Assembly: GCF_007994075.1 (NCBI RefSeq)
Contig: NZ_VIWU01000001.1
Location: forward strand, 1,302,001-1,366,000
DNA from: Pseudonocardia hierapolitana
GTDB lineage: Bacteria; Actinomycetota; Actinomycetes; Mycobacteriales; Pseudonocardiaceae
DNA length: 64,000 nt
Direction: 5' to 3'
The notes beneath the pieces were generated by a model. That model saw only the letters and a program-made list of their open reading frames with translations. It searched no databases and had not been told where the DNA came from. Of the stretch, positions 1-8,723 are shown one piece after another; the stretch's first letter is position 1, and the number at the start of each line of letters is the position of its first letter. A program made the position numbers and the translations under genes.

Positions 1-87
1 AACGGATTGTGCGTTGTCGGAATCCGTTCCGCAACCGGCGGCGAGAAGCACGGCGACCGACGCCGCGACGATACGCAACCGAGGCAT
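1..87 (-). CDS. N-terminus of a putative lipoprotein (cut by the window edge)
   Basis: Only the first 29 codons lie in the window. The ATG is at 87-85. The translation begins with a short basic segment (MPRLR), a hydrophobic stretch, and a lipobox LLAAGC with Cys at residue 19, followed by GTDSDN. This is a typical type II signal peptide, so the product should be a lipid-anchored extracytoplasmic protein. The family cannot be told from what is visible. It is divergent from the gene at 211. No clear Shine-Dalgarno sequence precedes the ATG. Confidence 0.6.
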   Translation of the reverse strand, partial: MPRLRIVAASVAVLLAAGCGTDSDNAQSV

Positions 88-210
88 GGGAGGACGCTAC
101 CCGGGAGGCCACCCGGATTATGACTTGATCACACAATGGTGTTGTTCCAGCACACGGACGGTCCGGGTAATGCGAGAGTGATCACCTTCCACCGTGTCGA
201 AGGAGTTCCG

Positions 211-1785
211 ATGGACCGCCCGGTGTCCGCGCCCCACCGGTACCTGGTGCCGGGCGCGATCGCGTTGATCGTCGCCGGCATGTTGGTTCTGGTCGTGGCG
301 TGGCTGCAGCCGGACGTCACCGTGACCGGCGTGGCCGACGGCGGATCCTTCACCCCCGCAGCCCTTCGTGACGTCCAGATCACCGCGCTCGCCGACCCGT
401 CGCAGGTCGAGGTGCTGCTCGACGGTGCCCCGGCACCCGTGCGCCGTGACGGGGTGCGCTTCGTCCTCGACGCGTCGGCGCTCCCCGAGGGCGAGCACAC
501 CCTGCAGGTCCATTCCCCGGACGCGGCGATGCCGCTGCCCGGCACCGGCACGACGATCGACTTCACCGTCGACGCCACCCCGCCCGCCCTGTTCGTCGAC
601 CCGGTCCCCCCGACGGCGCTCGACGCGTCCGCGGAGGTCAAGGGCCGGGTCGAGGGCGCTGACGAGCTACTCGTCAACGGCGCGCCGTTCGAGCTGGACG
701 ACGACGGCGCCTTCACCGTCACGGAGTCGGCCGGTGCCGCCGACGTCGACCTGCTCGCGCGCGACGAGGCCGGCAACACGGTCGCGCAGAAGGTGCCGAT
801 CCCGGTGCAGCACCCGGGCATGCGCGCGGTGCACATGACCGCGCAGGCGTGGAGCGCGCCGTCGCTGCGAGAGCCCGTGCTGCAGCTGGCGAAGGACGGC
901 GCCATCGACACGATCCAGCTGGACATCAAGGACGAGAGCGGCGAGGTGGGCTACGCCTCCCAGGTGCCGCTGGCCGTCGAGATCGGCGCGAGCAAGGGCT
1001 ACTACGACGCGCGCGCGGTGCTGGACCAGATGCACGCGGCGGGGATTCGCGTCGTCGGGCGGATCGTGGCGTTCCGCGACCCCGTGCTCGGGGCGGCATC
1101 GTGGCGCGACGGCCACCACGAACGGCTGGTGCAGAACGCGAACGGCACCCCCTATACGAGTGGTTACGGTCAGTACTCGTTCACGAACTTCGCCAATCCC
1201 GAGGTGCGCTCCTACAATGTGGCGCTGGCCGAGGAGGCGGCCGGGCTCGGGTTCGACGAGATCCTCTACGACTACGTGCGGCGCCCGGACGGCCCGATTT
1301 CCGGAATGCATTTCGAGGGCCTCACGACGACCCCCGAGCAGTCGATCGCCGACTTTCTCGCGGAGACCCGACCGGCGGTGCGCAAGCACGGCGCGCTGCT
1401 CGGCGCGTCGGTTTTCGGGATAGCGGCGACCCGCCCCACCCAGATCGCACAGGACATCGTCTTGATGGCGCCGTACACCGACTACGTGGCGCCGATGGTG
1501 TACCCGTCGCACTGGGGTCGCGGGGAGTACGGCGTGATGAGCCCCGAGTCGTCGCCCTACGACATCACCGCGCGCTCGCTCGCCGACTTCGTGAAGCTCA
1601 CGCAGGGCACTCCCACCTCGGTGATCCCGTGGCTGCAGGCGTTCACGCTCCGGGTGCCCTACGGTGCGGCCGAGGTGCGCGCGCAGATCGATGCCACCGA
1701 GGCCAACGGCATCCGCTCGTTCATCCTCTGGGACCCGAACTGCCGCTACACGCAGGCCGCCGCGTTGCGGCCCGCGTCGCAGTGA
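211..1785 (+). CDS. Membrane-anchored putative glycoside hydrolase (DUF4015-like)
   Basis: 524 aa. The ATG at 211 was chosen because AAGGAG lies at 200-205; an upstream in-frame ATG at 136 lacks one. Residues about 12-32 form one N-terminal membrane segment. It is followed by a roughly 170-residue all-beta region resembling tandem Ig-like modules, with DATPP and DEAGN motifs. The C-terminal half (about 205-520) matches the putative glycosyl-hydrolase family DUF4015, with a barrel-like pattern: IDTIQLDIKDESGEVGY near its start, then FDEILYDYVRRPD, YVAPMVYPSHW and IRSFILWDPN. The Asp residues in the ILYDYVR and DIKDE segments are candidate catalytic acids. The substrate is not deducible; a role at the cell wall or on a surface polysaccharide is inferred. 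Confidence 0.8.
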   Translation: MDRPVSAPHRYLVPGAIALIVAGMLVLVVAWLQPDVTVTGVADGGSFTPAALRDVQITALADPSQVEVLLDGAPAPVRRDGVRFVLDASALPEGEHTLQVHSPDAAMPLPGTGTTIDFTVDATPPALFVDPVPPTALDASAEVKGRVEGADELLVNGAPFELDDDGAFTVTESAGAADVDLLARDEAGNTVAQKVPIPVQHPGMRAVHMTAQAWSAPSLREPVLQLAKDGAIDTIQLDIKDESGEVGYASQVPLAVEIGASKGYYDARAVLDQMHAAGIRVVGRIVAFRDPVLGAASWRDGHHERLVQNANGTPYTSGYGQYSFTNFANPEVRSYNVALAEEAAGLGFDEILYDYVRRPDGPISGMHFEGLTTTPEQSIADFLAETRPAVRKHGALLGASVFGIAATRPTQIAQDIVLMAPYTDYVAPMVYPSHWGRGEYGVMSPESSPYDITARSLADFVKLTQGTPTSVIPWLQAFTLRVPYGAAEVRAQIDATEANGIRSFILWDPNCRYTQAAALRPASQ

Positions 1786-1816
1786 GCGCTCGGCGTGCCG
1801 AGGCCGTACCGACCCG

Positions 1817-2995
1817 TCAGTCGCCCTTCACGTTCAGGACCTGCCGCAGCGTGTGGTCCACCGTGACCAGGTCCTTCGCGTCCTCCATCACGACGTCGAT
1901 GGACTTGTAGGCCTCCGGGATCTCGTCGAGGAACGCCGCCGCGTTGGAGGCCCGCCACTCGATGCCCTCCATCGCCTCGGCGAGCTGCTCCACCGTGAAC
2001 TTCTCCCGCGCGGCCCGCCGGGAGAAGTTGCGGCCCGCGCCGTGCGGCGCCGAGTTGAACGAGGCCGGGTTGCCCAGGCCCGTCACCACGTAGGACCGCG
2101 TGCCCATGGAGCCGGGGATGAGCCCCGGCCGCCCCGCCGAGGCGTCGATCGCGCCCTTGCGGGTGAGCCAGACGTCCACACCGAAGTGCCGCTCCTGCTC
2201 GGTGTAGTTGTGGTGGCACTGGACGTCCTCGGCACGCTCGATCTCCCGGCCCGCCCACTCGGCGATGCACCCGACGATCCGGTCGAGCATCTCGGCGCGG
2301 TTCTCCAGCGCGAAACGCTGGGCCCAGCGGAGCTCCCGGATGTAGTGCCAGAACTCGTCGATCCCCTCCGGCAGGTAGGCGAGGTCGCGGTGCGGCAGCT
2401 CGATCCACCAGCGCTCGCACAGCTGCTGCGCGGTGCGGACGTGCCGTTGCGCGATCTTGTTGCCCACCCCGCGCGAGCCGGAGTGCAGGAACACCCACAG
2501 CCGGTCCGCCTCGTCCAGGCACAGCTCGATGAAGTGGTTCCCGGACCCGAGCGTGCCGAGCTGCAGCCGCCAGTTCCCCGCATAGGAACCCGGGTCGAAC
2601 TGCGCACGCTCGGCGAGCGCCTCCAGCTCGGCGACGCGGGCCGCGGCCGTGTCCGTCAGCTTCCGGTTGTAGCCACCCTTGGAGACGGGTACGGCCGCCT
2701 CGATCGCCTCCCGCAGCGCGGACAGTGGACCCGCCTCGGCGATGTCGTCCTTCGTGAGCTGGGTGCGCACCGCCGCCATGCCGCAGCCGATGTCGACGCC
2801 GACGCTCGCCGGCATCACCGCCTCCACCGTGGGGATCACGCTGCCGACGGTGGATCCCATGCCGAGGTGCGCGTCGGGCATCAGCGCGACGTGCGGGCGG
2901 ACGAACGGCATCCGGGCGGTCTGCAGCGCCTGCTCCCGGGTAGCGTCCTCGAGGATCGACGCCCAGTTCAGCAGGCCCTTGGTGATCTGCTCCAC
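1817..2995 (-). CDS. rtcB: RNA-splicing ligase RtcB
   Basis: 392 aa, GTG start. RtcB joins RNA 2',3'-cyclic phosphate or 3'-phosphate ends to 5'-OH ends using GTP and Mn2+. The metal-binding signature VGVDIGCGM is present (Asp68, Cys71), as are PDAHLGMGSTVG near residue 40, GSGNHFIEL, HSGSRGVGN and HHNYTE, all characteristic of the family. The length is at the short end of the bacterial range and looks complete. No archease gene is adjacent. It lies 44 bp downstream of the methyltransferase gene on the same strand and could be the last gene of the dnaG run. It converges on the glycoside-hydrolase gene with about 30 bp between stops. Confidence 0.95.
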   Translation of the reverse strand: MEQITKGLLNWASILEDATREQALQTARMPFVRPHVALMPDAHLGMGSTVGSVIPTVEAVMPASVGVDIGCGMAAVRTQLTKDDIAEAGPLSALREAIEAAVPVSKGGYNRKLTDTAAARVAELEALAERAQFDPGSYAGNWRLQLGTLGSGNHFIELCLDEADRLWVFLHSGSRGVGNKIAQRHVRTAQQLCERWWIELPHRDLAYLPEGIDEFWHYIRELRWAQRFALENRAEMLDRIVGCIAEWAGREIERAEDVQCHHNYTEQERHFGVDVWLTRKGAIDASAGRPGLIPGSMGTRSYVVTGLGNPASFNSAPHGAGRNFSRRAAREKFTVEQLAEAMEGIEWRASNAAAFLDEIPEAYKSIDVVMEDAKDLVTVDHTLRQVLNVKGD

Positions 2996-3039
2996 GCGAG
3001 AGGGTCACCAGCCATCGGCCGGCCCACACGCGCGAGTTC

Positions 3040-3807
3040 CTACGCCTTGTGCGCCACCGCGAAGATGCGGCGGAACGGGAACCAGGTGCTCCCGTCCGGA
3101 CGCATCGGGTACGCCGCCCGCAGTCGGGGTGCCAGCTCGGCCCGGAAGGCCGCGTAGTCGTCGGCGGGCAGCGCGTCCCGGACCGGACGCAGCGCGGTGG
3201 CGCTGATCCACTGCAGCACCGGGTCCTCCCCGGTGAGCCGCTGCAGGTAGGTGGTCTCCCAGACGTCGACGTCCGCCGCGTGCGCGGCGAAGAGCTCCGC
3301 GTACTCGGCAGGCTCCGGAACGGCGAGCTCGCCGCGCAGCTCCACGCTCCCCCGCCACCGCGGCTCGGCGAGCAGCTCCCGGACCAGGGCGTGGGACGGG
3401 GCGCCGAAGTTGCCCGGAACCTGCATCGCGAACCACGCGCCCGCAGGCAAGGCCTGCAGCCAGCGGGGCAGCAGCCGCGGGTGCGACGGCACCCACTGCA
3501 GCACCGCGTTGGTGATCACGACGTCGGTGTCGGGCGCCGGTGCCCAGTCGACGACGTCGGCCAGCTCCGCGGCGATCCCCCGCTCCCGCGCGGCCACGAC
3601 CATCTCCGGGGAGGAGTCCAGCGCGCTGACCTCCGCGCCGGGCCAGCGGCCGGCGAGGACTCCGGTGAGGTGGCCGGGGCCGCAGCCGAGGTCGACGACG
3701 CGGCGCGGGGACGTGGCTCCCACCCGCGCGAGCAGGTCGCGGAACGGGCGCGAGCGGTGGTCGTCGAAGTCGAGGTAGAGCGCGGGATCCCAGGACGTCG
3801 CGGTCAC
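3040..3807 (-). CDS. tam: Trans-aconitate 2-methyltransferase-like SAM methyltransferase
   Basis: 255 aa, GTG start overlapping the stop of the upstream gene. This is a class I methyltransferase. Motif I is VVDLGCGPGHLT near residue 40, the acidic residue ending strand 2 is in VSALDSSPEM, and motif IV is VVITNAVLQWVPSHPRLL. Motifs such as WDPALYLDFDDHRSRPFRDLL and FRRIFAVAHK at the end are typical of Tam, which methyl-esterifies trans-aconitate to relieve inhibition of aconitase. Substrate assignment rests on family resemblance only. Overlapping starts and stops suggest co-transcription with the two upstream genes. Confidence 0.85.
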   Translation of the reverse strand: MTATSWDPALYLDFDDHRSRPFRDLLARVGATSPRRVVDLGCGPGHLTGVLAGRWPGAEVSALDSSPEMVVAARERGIAAELADVVDWAPAPDTDVVITNAVLQWVPSHPRLLPRWLQALPAGAWFAMQVPGNFGAPSHALVRELLAEPRWRGSVELRGELAVPEPAEYAELFAAHAADVDVWETTYLQRLTGEDPVLQWISATALRPVRDALPADDYAAFRAELAPRLRAAYPMRPDGSTWFPFRRIFAVAHKA

Positions 3808-4337
3808 GCGCGCCCCAGCGTGCGCTCGACGTCGGCCACGACCTGGCGCACCACCGCCACGTCGGTGCCCGGGTCGGGCCGGACCTGCAGCACGATGCCG
3901 TCGCGGCCGGGCACCTTGCGCTGCACGAACCAGGCCCCGCCGCCGGGCAGGTCGCGGTGGTGGCGGCTGCGGATCGACGCCTCCACCCGGGCGTGCACCG
4001 TCTCCGGCACGCGGCCGGGTTCGGCCAGCCGCAGCCGGCGCGGTGGCAGGTCGGTGACCAGCACCGCCCCTCCGATGGTCTCGGCCTCCTCAGCCTCGAC
4101 GAGCGTGAGGACGCCGTTTCCCCAGGTGGCCTTGCTGACCAGGTGCCATCCCACGTGCCCCACACCCTCCTGGCCGGGCAGCCACAGCCCGTGGGAGGTG
4201 ACGACGAGGTGCTCCTCGTCGCTGTACTCGTCGGCACGGAGCGTGGCGATCGCGAGGACGCGCTCGTCGGTGGCGAGCCGCGCCGCGACGTCGGCGGGCG
4301 CCTCCTCGCGCCCCAGCAGCTTGCGGAAGAACTTCAT
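3804..4337 (-). CDS. Conserved actinobacterial protein next to dnaG, function unknown
   Basis: 177 aa. Its ATG overlaps the dnaG stop (ATGA), so the two are probably translationally coupled. The N-terminus MKFFRKLLGREE is basic and amphipathic, but there is no signal peptide or membrane segment. The rest reads as a PH-like/beta-rich fold: repeated short strands (VVTSHGLWLP, HVGWHLVSKATWGNGVLTLVEAE) and a C-terminal segment rich in alternating hydrophobics. I recognise no catalytic motif. Its tight linkage to dnaG suggests a conserved housekeeping partner, but that is inference. Confidence 0.75.
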   Translation of the reverse strand: MKFFRKLLGREEAPADVAARLATDERVLAIATLRADEYSDEEHLVVTSHGLWLPGQEGVGHVGWHLVSKATWGNGVLTLVEAEEAETIGGAVLVTDLPPRRLRLAEPGRVPETVHARVEASIRSRHHRDLPGGGAWFVQRKVPGRDGIVLQVRPDPGTDVAVVRQVVADVERTLGRA

Positions 4338-6199
4338 CGGGCCGCCTGCTCCCGCAGCGCGATCCGGTACTGCTCCAGCGGCACCAGGTCACCGAAGAGC
4401 TGGTGGTAGGCGTCGGGCTCCTCCACCGGGTTGGTGCGCTGCAGCCGTGCCTTCAGCTCCGCCACCTGCGCCTCGACCAGCGCCAACCGGACCCCTGCGA
4501 TGACGCTGCCGACGTAGCGGGCCTCGTCGGTGTTGCGCCTGGGCAGTTCGAGGGGCTCCACGGCCAGCTCGGTGACCAGCGGGCGCGCCTCCTGCGGGCA
4601 TTCCGCGAGCACCGCCTCCAGCCACGCGTGGCCCTCGCGGCCGCTGCACACGCCGCCCGCCGCCTGCACCGCGCGGTGGACGGCGGCGAACGCCGGGTGG
4701 ACGAAGACCTGCTCGGGCAGCTCGTCGTAGCTCGGCCCGGCCACAGCGGGGATCTGCAGGGCCGCCTTGAGCGCCTCGCGCTGCAGGTGCAGCCGCGGGT
4801 CGTCCTTGGGCGGCGGCGTGGGCGGCTCCCGGCGCCCGTTGCGGGCACCGCGCACCGGCTCGGGGGGTGCCCCGGCCGCCTCCCGGACCCGCCGGACCAC
4901 CATCGCGATGTCGTCCCAGCTGGTCCAGCCCGCGAGGCGGCGGGCGTACTCGTCGCGCAGGTCCTCGCGCTTGATCCGGGCGACCAGCGGCACGGTGCGC
5001 TGCAGCGCGGCGACCCGGCCCTCCGCGGTGTCCAGGTTGTGGTCGCGCAGCATGCTGCGGATCGCGAACTCGAACAGCGGCTCGCGGCGCGCCACCAGGT
5101 CGCGCACGGCGGTGTCGCCGTGGGACTGGCGCAGCTCGCACGGGTCCTGCCCGTCGGGCGCCACGGCGACGAATGTCTGCGCGGCGAAGCTCTGGTCGCC
5201 CTCGAACGCCTTGAGCGCCGCCGCCTGCCCCGCAGCGTCGCCGTCGAAGGTGTAGATCACCTCGCCGAGGTCGAACGAGTCGTCGCCGATGAGGCGACGG
5301 ATCACCGCGATGTGCTCGGCCCCGAAGGCCGTGCCACACGACGCGACGGCCGTGGGCACGCCGGCCTGGTGCATCGCCATCACGTCCGTGTAGCCCTCGA
5401 CGACCACCACCTGGCGTCGTTTGGCGATCTCCCGCTTCGCGAGGTCGAGCCCGAATAGCACGTGCGTCTTGCGGTAGACCGGGGTGTCGGAGGTGTTGAG
5501 GTACTTGGCCTCGATGCCGTCGTCGTCGAACAGGCGGCGCGCGCCGAACCCGACGACGTCCCCGCCGAGGTCCTTGATCGACCACAGCAGCCGCCGGTGG
5601 AACCGGTCGATCGGGCCGCGCCGGCCCTCCTTGGACAGGCCCGCCTTCATCAGCTCGTCGAGCGTGAACCCGGCAGCGAGCAGGTGGCGGGTGAGCGAGT
5701 CCCAGCCTGCGGGCGCGTATCCGCAGCCGAAGCGCTGCGCCGCCGCGACGTCGAAGCCGCGGCTGGTGAGGAACTGGATCGCCGGTGCCGCTTCGGGGGT
5801 GTGCAGCTGCGCGGCGTAGAACTCGGCGGCCTTCTTGTTGGCCTCGAGCAACCGGGAGCGCGTGCCGCGGTCGCGCTGCACCGAGCTGCCGCCACCCTCG
5901 TAGGTGAGGCGGTACCCGACCCGCTCGGCGAGCCGCTCCACCGCCTCGACGAACGAGATGTGGTCCATCTTCATGAGGAACGCGATGGCGTCGCCGCCCT
6001 CGCCGCAGCCGAAGCAGTGGAACGTGCCGTGGCTGGGGCGGACGTTGAACGACGGCGTCTTCTCGTCGTGGAAGGGACAGAGGCCCTTCAGCGACCCGGC
6101 TCCGGCCCGGCGCAGGGCCACGTACTCGCCGACGACCTCGTCGACCCGGACTCGGTCGCGGACCTCCGCGATGTCATTGTCCCGGATCCGGCCCGCCAC
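4334..6199 (-). CDS. dnaG: DNA primase DnaG
   Basis: 621 aa, GTG start at 6199. It synthesises RNA primers for replication. The N-terminal CHC2 zinc ribbon is clear (Cys41, His44, Cys62, Cys65 in CPFHDEKTPSF and FHCFGCGEGG). The catalytic core has the TOPRIM motifs VVVVEGYTDVMA and TFDGDAAG, and a helical C-terminal DnaB-binding region follows (about 480-621). There is no Shine-Dalgarno sequence before the GTG. Instead TACACT lies 7 nt upstream, which fits a leaderless mRNA beginning at the start codon and supports this start over longer in-frame extensions. Head of a short minus-strand operon with the 177-aa gene and tam. Confidence 0.97.
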   Translation of the reverse strand: MAGRIRDNDIAEVRDRVRVDEVVGEYVALRRAGAGSLKGLCPFHDEKTPSFNVRPSHGTFHCFGCGEGGDAIAFLMKMDHISFVEAVERLAERVGYRLTYEGGGSSVQRDRGTRSRLLEANKKAAEFYAAQLHTPEAAPAIQFLTSRGFDVAAAQRFGCGYAPAGWDSLTRHLLAAGFTLDELMKAGLSKEGRRGPIDRFHRRLLWSIKDLGGDVVGFGARRLFDDDGIEAKYLNTSDTPVYRKTHVLFGLDLAKREIAKRRQVVVVEGYTDVMAMHQAGVPTAVASCGTAFGAEHIAVIRRLIGDDSFDLGEVIYTFDGDAAGQAAALKAFEGDQSFAAQTFVAVAPDGQDPCELRQSHGDTAVRDLVARREPLFEFAIRSMLRDHNLDTAEGRVAALQRTVPLVARIKREDLRDEYARRLAGWTSWDDIAMVVRRVREAAGAPPEPVRGARNGRREPPTPPPKDDPRLHLQREALKAALQIPAVAGPSYDELPEQVFVHPAFAAVHRAVQAAGGVCSGREGHAWLEAVLAECPQEARPLVTELAVEPLELPRRNTDEARYVGSVIAGVRLALVEAQVAELKARLQRTNPVEEPDAYHQLFGDLVPLEQYRIALREQAAR

Positions 6200-6206
6200 G
6201 GTGAGG

Positions 6207-6212
6207 AGTGTA
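6207..6212 (-). promoter_or_regulatory. Probable dnaG -10 box (leaderless transcript)
   Basis: TACACT on the minus strand, 7 nt before the dnaG GTG, with no ribosome-binding site between. This is the spacing expected when transcription starts at the start codon. No good -35 hexamer is visible. Confidence 0.5.
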
Positions 6213-6219
6213 GGCGCGC

Positions 6220-6375
6220 CTACCGACGAGCCGGCGCGCCACCGGCACGCTGCACCGTCGCCCGCTCCGGCCTGCGGTCGCGCTCGAGCATCAGTGGGAC
6301 CGCGGCCATCACCAGCAGCACGGCCAGCCCGCCGCCTGCGGCCAGCACCGTGAGCACATCTGCGAAGTTCGTCAT
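6220..6375 (-). CDS. Small single-pass membrane protein, 51 aa
   Basis: An ATG-to-TAG frame just upstream of dnaG on the same strand. It has a short N-terminus (MTNFADVLTV), one hydrophobic segment of about 20 residues rich in Ala, Gly, Leu and Val (about 8-29), then a strongly basic tail (LERDRRPERATVQR). Composition and layout fit a real small membrane protein with the tail inside. There is no recognisable family and only weak evidence for a ribosome-binding site, so it remains a prediction. The stop is only 7 bp from the dnaG -10 box. Confidence 0.45.
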   Translation of the reverse strand: MTNFADVLTVLAAGGGLAVLLVMAAVPLMLERDRRPERATVQRAGGAPARR

Positions 6376-6485
6376 GCCCACACGATCCGCCGGGGACGCG
6401 GAGAGCCGCCTCAGCCGGAGGTAGGGCTTCTCCGTGGACGCTCGGCCGTTCGGCCGATGGGGCCCCGGCGCCGCCCACGCTGCAC

Positions 6486-7211
6486 GTGCAGAATATGACC
6501 GTGCGTAAGGGGCGATGGGCTGACGTCATTCTCGTCGTCCTCTTCACCGCAGTGCTGACGGGGCTGACGGGCTGCGCCGAGTTCCAGGTGCGGATCGACC
6601 CGGCCCCGATCCCCACCGGCGACGCCGCCACGGTGCTCGCCACGCTCCCGGTCAAGGGCAGGGCGCCGCTCACCGGGTACGACCGGGAACAGTTCGGCCA
6701 GAGCTGGCGCGACATCGACCGCAACGGCTGCGACCAGCGCAACGACGTGCTCGCACGCGACCTCGCCGAGGTCGAGTACCGGCCCGGGACGGACTCGTGC
6801 GTGGTGCTGGCCGGCATGTTCGCCGACCCGTACTCCGGCCGCACGATCCCGTTCCGGCGCGGGCGGGACACCAGCGACGACGTGCAGATCGACCACGTCG
6901 TGGCGCTGGCCGACGCGTGGCGGACCGGCGCCCAGCAGCTCGACGTCGACGTCCGCGAGCGGTTCGCGAACGACCCGCTCAACCTGATGGCCACGCAGGG
7001 TTCGGTCAACCAGCAGAAGGGCGACGGCGACGCGGCCACCTGGCTCCCACCCGCCCGCGGCTTCCGTTGCGACTACGTGGCCCGGCAGGTGGCGGTGAAG
7101 GCCAAGTACCGGCTGTGGGTCACGGACGCGGAGCGGGACGCGATCGCCGGGGTGCTGAGCGGATGCCCCGGCCAGGAACTGCCGCCCGACTCGGGCATCG
7201 CCGGGGCGTAG
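6486..7211 (+). CDS. Secreted HNH endonuclease-family lipoprotein (DUF1524-like)
   Basis: 241 aa from GTG 6486; ATG 6495 is an equally possible start. The N-terminus has a hydrophobic core ending in the lipobox LTGC (Cys about 30), so the protein is exported and probably lipid-anchored. The nuclease core is DVQIDHVVALADAWRTGAQ, followed by the Asn-containing element FANDPLNLMATQGSVNQQKGD. This is the beta-beta-alpha-metal layout of the DUF1524/GmrSD-type HNH family common as secreted nucleases in actinobacteria. Conserved cysteine pairs (GCDQRND, DSCVVL, RCDYV, SGCPG) probably form disulfides. It should act on DNA or RNA outside the membrane. Confidence 0.85.
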   Translation: MQNMTVRKGRWADVILVVLFTAVLTGLTGCAEFQVRIDPAPIPTGDAATVLATLPVKGRAPLTGYDREQFGQSWRDIDRNGCDQRNDVLARDLAEVEYRPGTDSCVVLAGMFADPYSGRTIPFRRGRDTSDDVQIDHVVALADAWRTGAQQLDVDVRERFANDPLNLMATQGSVNQQKGDGDAATWLPPARGFRCDYVARQVAVKAKYRLWVTDAERDAIAGVLSGCPGQELPPDSGIAGA

Positions 7212-7237
7212 CCGCCGCGACCGTCGGCGGCTCCGCG

Positions 7238-7243
7238 TAGCGT
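7238..7243 (+). promoter_or_regulatory. Probable -10 box of the ECF sigma gene (leaderless)
   Basis: TAGCGT, followed by 7 nt and the GTG start at 7251, with no Shine-Dalgarno sequence between. The arrangement matches several other genes in this window. Confidence 0.45.
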
Positions 7244-7250
7244 CGGCACC

Positions 7251-8177
7251 GTGTTGACCGACGAGCGTGTGTTCGAGGAGCACCGGGCACATCTCGTCCG
7301 GGTCGGGTACCGGATCACCGGCAGCGTCGCCGACGCGGAGGACGCCGTGCAGGAGGCCTGGCTGCGCCTCGCCGGGCTGGACGAGGCCGCGCGGGCGGAC
7401 ATCCGCGACGAGCGCGCGTGGCTCACCACCGTTGTCGGGCGCCTGTGCCTCGACCGGCTGCGTTCGGCGGCCGCCCGCCGCGAGCGGTACGTCGGCCCGT
7501 GGCTGCCCGAGCCGCTGATCACCACCGGCGATCCCGACGAGCCGCTCGCCGCGGTGGTGCGCGACGAGGGCGTGCGGATGGCCGCGATGGTCGTCCTGGA
7601 GCGCCTGTCGCCGCCGCAGCGGGTGGCGTTCGTGCTGCACGAGGCACTCGCCCTGCCGTACGCGCAGATCGCCGAGGTGCTCGGCTGCCCGGAGGCCACC
7701 GCCCGGCAGCACGCGGCGCGGGCGCGCAAGATCGTGGCCGACGCCGACCCGCCGCCGCGGGTGACCACCGCCGAGCAGGAGACCGTGCTGGCCCGGTTCG
7801 CCGAGGCGATGGCGCGGGCCGACGGCGCCGCGCTGGTCGAGCTGCTGCACCCGGACGTCGTCTGGGTGAGCGATTCGGACGGCAAGGCGAAGGCCGCCCG
7901 CCGCCCCATCCTCGGCGCGGAGAAGGTGGCCAGGCTGCTGCTCGGCCTGCTCGCGACGTACGGCGAGGACATGATCCGCCGCTCGTCGATGCTGCAGGTC
8001 AACGGCGATCTCGGCCTCCGCACGCCTGCCGTCGAGTCACCCGCGGGCGCCGTCGCGGTCTTCGCGGTCCGCGACGGCCGGATCGCCGCCGTCTACCACG
8101 TCGTCAACCCCGAGAAGCTGGCGCATCTGCAGGGGCCAGACGCACCCGGCACGCTGCGTCGAAACCCTGGTCGGTGA
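7251..8177 (+). CDS. sigJ: ECF41-family (SigJ-like) RNA polymerase sigma factor
   Basis: 308 aa, GTG start. Region 2 (RITGSVADAEDAVQEAWLRL, about 22-41) and region 4 (RLSPPQRVAFVLHEALALPYAQIAEVLGCPEATARQ as a run of shorter motifs, about 118-155) are intact. The C-terminal extension of about 140 residues is a SnoaL-like domain that takes the place of a separate anti-sigma factor in this family. The ECF41 linker signature appears as DSDGK followed by the ARRPILG segment (family consensus DGGGK), and NPEKL near the end corresponds to the conserved NPDKL. Members typically sit beside a carboxymuconolactone decarboxylase, oxidoreductase or epimerase gene that they control; here the decarboxylase-like gene converges and overlaps by 74 bp. 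Confidence 0.92.
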   Translation: MLTDERVFEEHRAHLVRVGYRITGSVADAEDAVQEAWLRLAGLDEAARADIRDERAWLTTVVGRLCLDRLRSAAARRERYVGPWLPEPLITTGDPDEPLAAVVRDEGVRMAAMVVLERLSPPQRVAFVLHEALALPYAQIAEVLGCPEATARQHAARARKIVADADPPPRVTTAEQETVLARFAEAMARADGAALVELLHPDVVWVSDSDGKAKAARRPILGAEKVARLLLGLLATYGEDMIRRSSMLQVNGDLGLRTPAVESPAGAVAVFAVRDGRIAAVYHVVNPEKLAHLQGPDAPGTLRRNPGR

Positions 8178-8691
8178 TGCCGAGGGCGTGGTTGGCCCGG
8201 CCGCGCATGTTCTCCAGCGCGATGGCGTGGGTGAGCTCCACGACCCCGGCCCGCCCGAACTCGGCCTCCAGCTCGGCCACCTGCGCGTCGGTCACCGTCA
8301 TCGGCTGCGCGGTCATCGCGTCGGCGTAGGCGATCGCGAGCCGCTCGGCCCGGTCGTAGAGCGGGTTCGTCGCGTACTCGTCGATGTGCTGCAGCCGCTC
8401 GACGTCGAGCCCGTCGAGGCGCTGGAGCATCGTGCCGAAGTCGACGCACCACGAGCAGCCCACCACCGTGGCCGTCCGGTACACGGCGAGCTCGCGCACC
8501 CGCGTCGGCAGCACGCGAGGCGCCCACTCCTGCACGCCCTCCGCCACCAGCGACGCCCAGAACAGCCGCCTGTTGTGCCGGAACACCGCGAACGGCTCCG
8601 GGACGTCGCCGAACCTCCGGCGCGCGAACCGGTACACGAGCCGGCCGAAGAACCCGGCCTCCGACTCGGGAACCGCGGGAATGCGTGGCAT
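8104..8691 (-). CDS. Carboxymuconolactone decarboxylase/AhpD-like protein, partner of the ECF41 sigma factor
   Basis: 195 aa. ATG at 8691 is preceded by GGAGGACGAC. The AhpD-type CxxC is present (VVGCSWCVDFGTML), with a downstream His in the helix NMRGRANHALG. These residues support thiol peroxidase/disulfide or related chemistry rather than true carboxymuconolactone decarboxylation. Its 3' end overlaps the 3' end of the sigma gene by 74 bp on opposite strands, so transcripts of the two would be antisense at their tails. An ECF41-type promoter lies directly upstream (8724-8750), which makes it the likely direct target of the neighbouring sigma factor. Confidence 0.9.
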   Translation of the reverse strand: MPRIPAVPESEAGFFGRLVYRFARRRFGDVPEPFAVFRHNRRLFWASLVAEGVQEWAPRVLPTRVRELAVYRTATVVGCSWCVDFGTMLQRLDGLDVERLQHIDEYATNPLYDRAERLAIAYADAMTAQPMTVTDAQVAELEAEFGRAGVVELTHAIALENMRGRANHALGITDQGFDAACRVRLAPADAPASRG

Positions 8692-8723
8692 GTCGTCCTC
8701 CTCGATGTCGCCTACGCAGTGGG

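Noticed and set aside
6411..7850. Long minus-strand open frame opposite the HNH and sigma genes
   Set aside because: The plus-strand proteins have clear domains; the opposite translation is compositionally biased and has no motifs.
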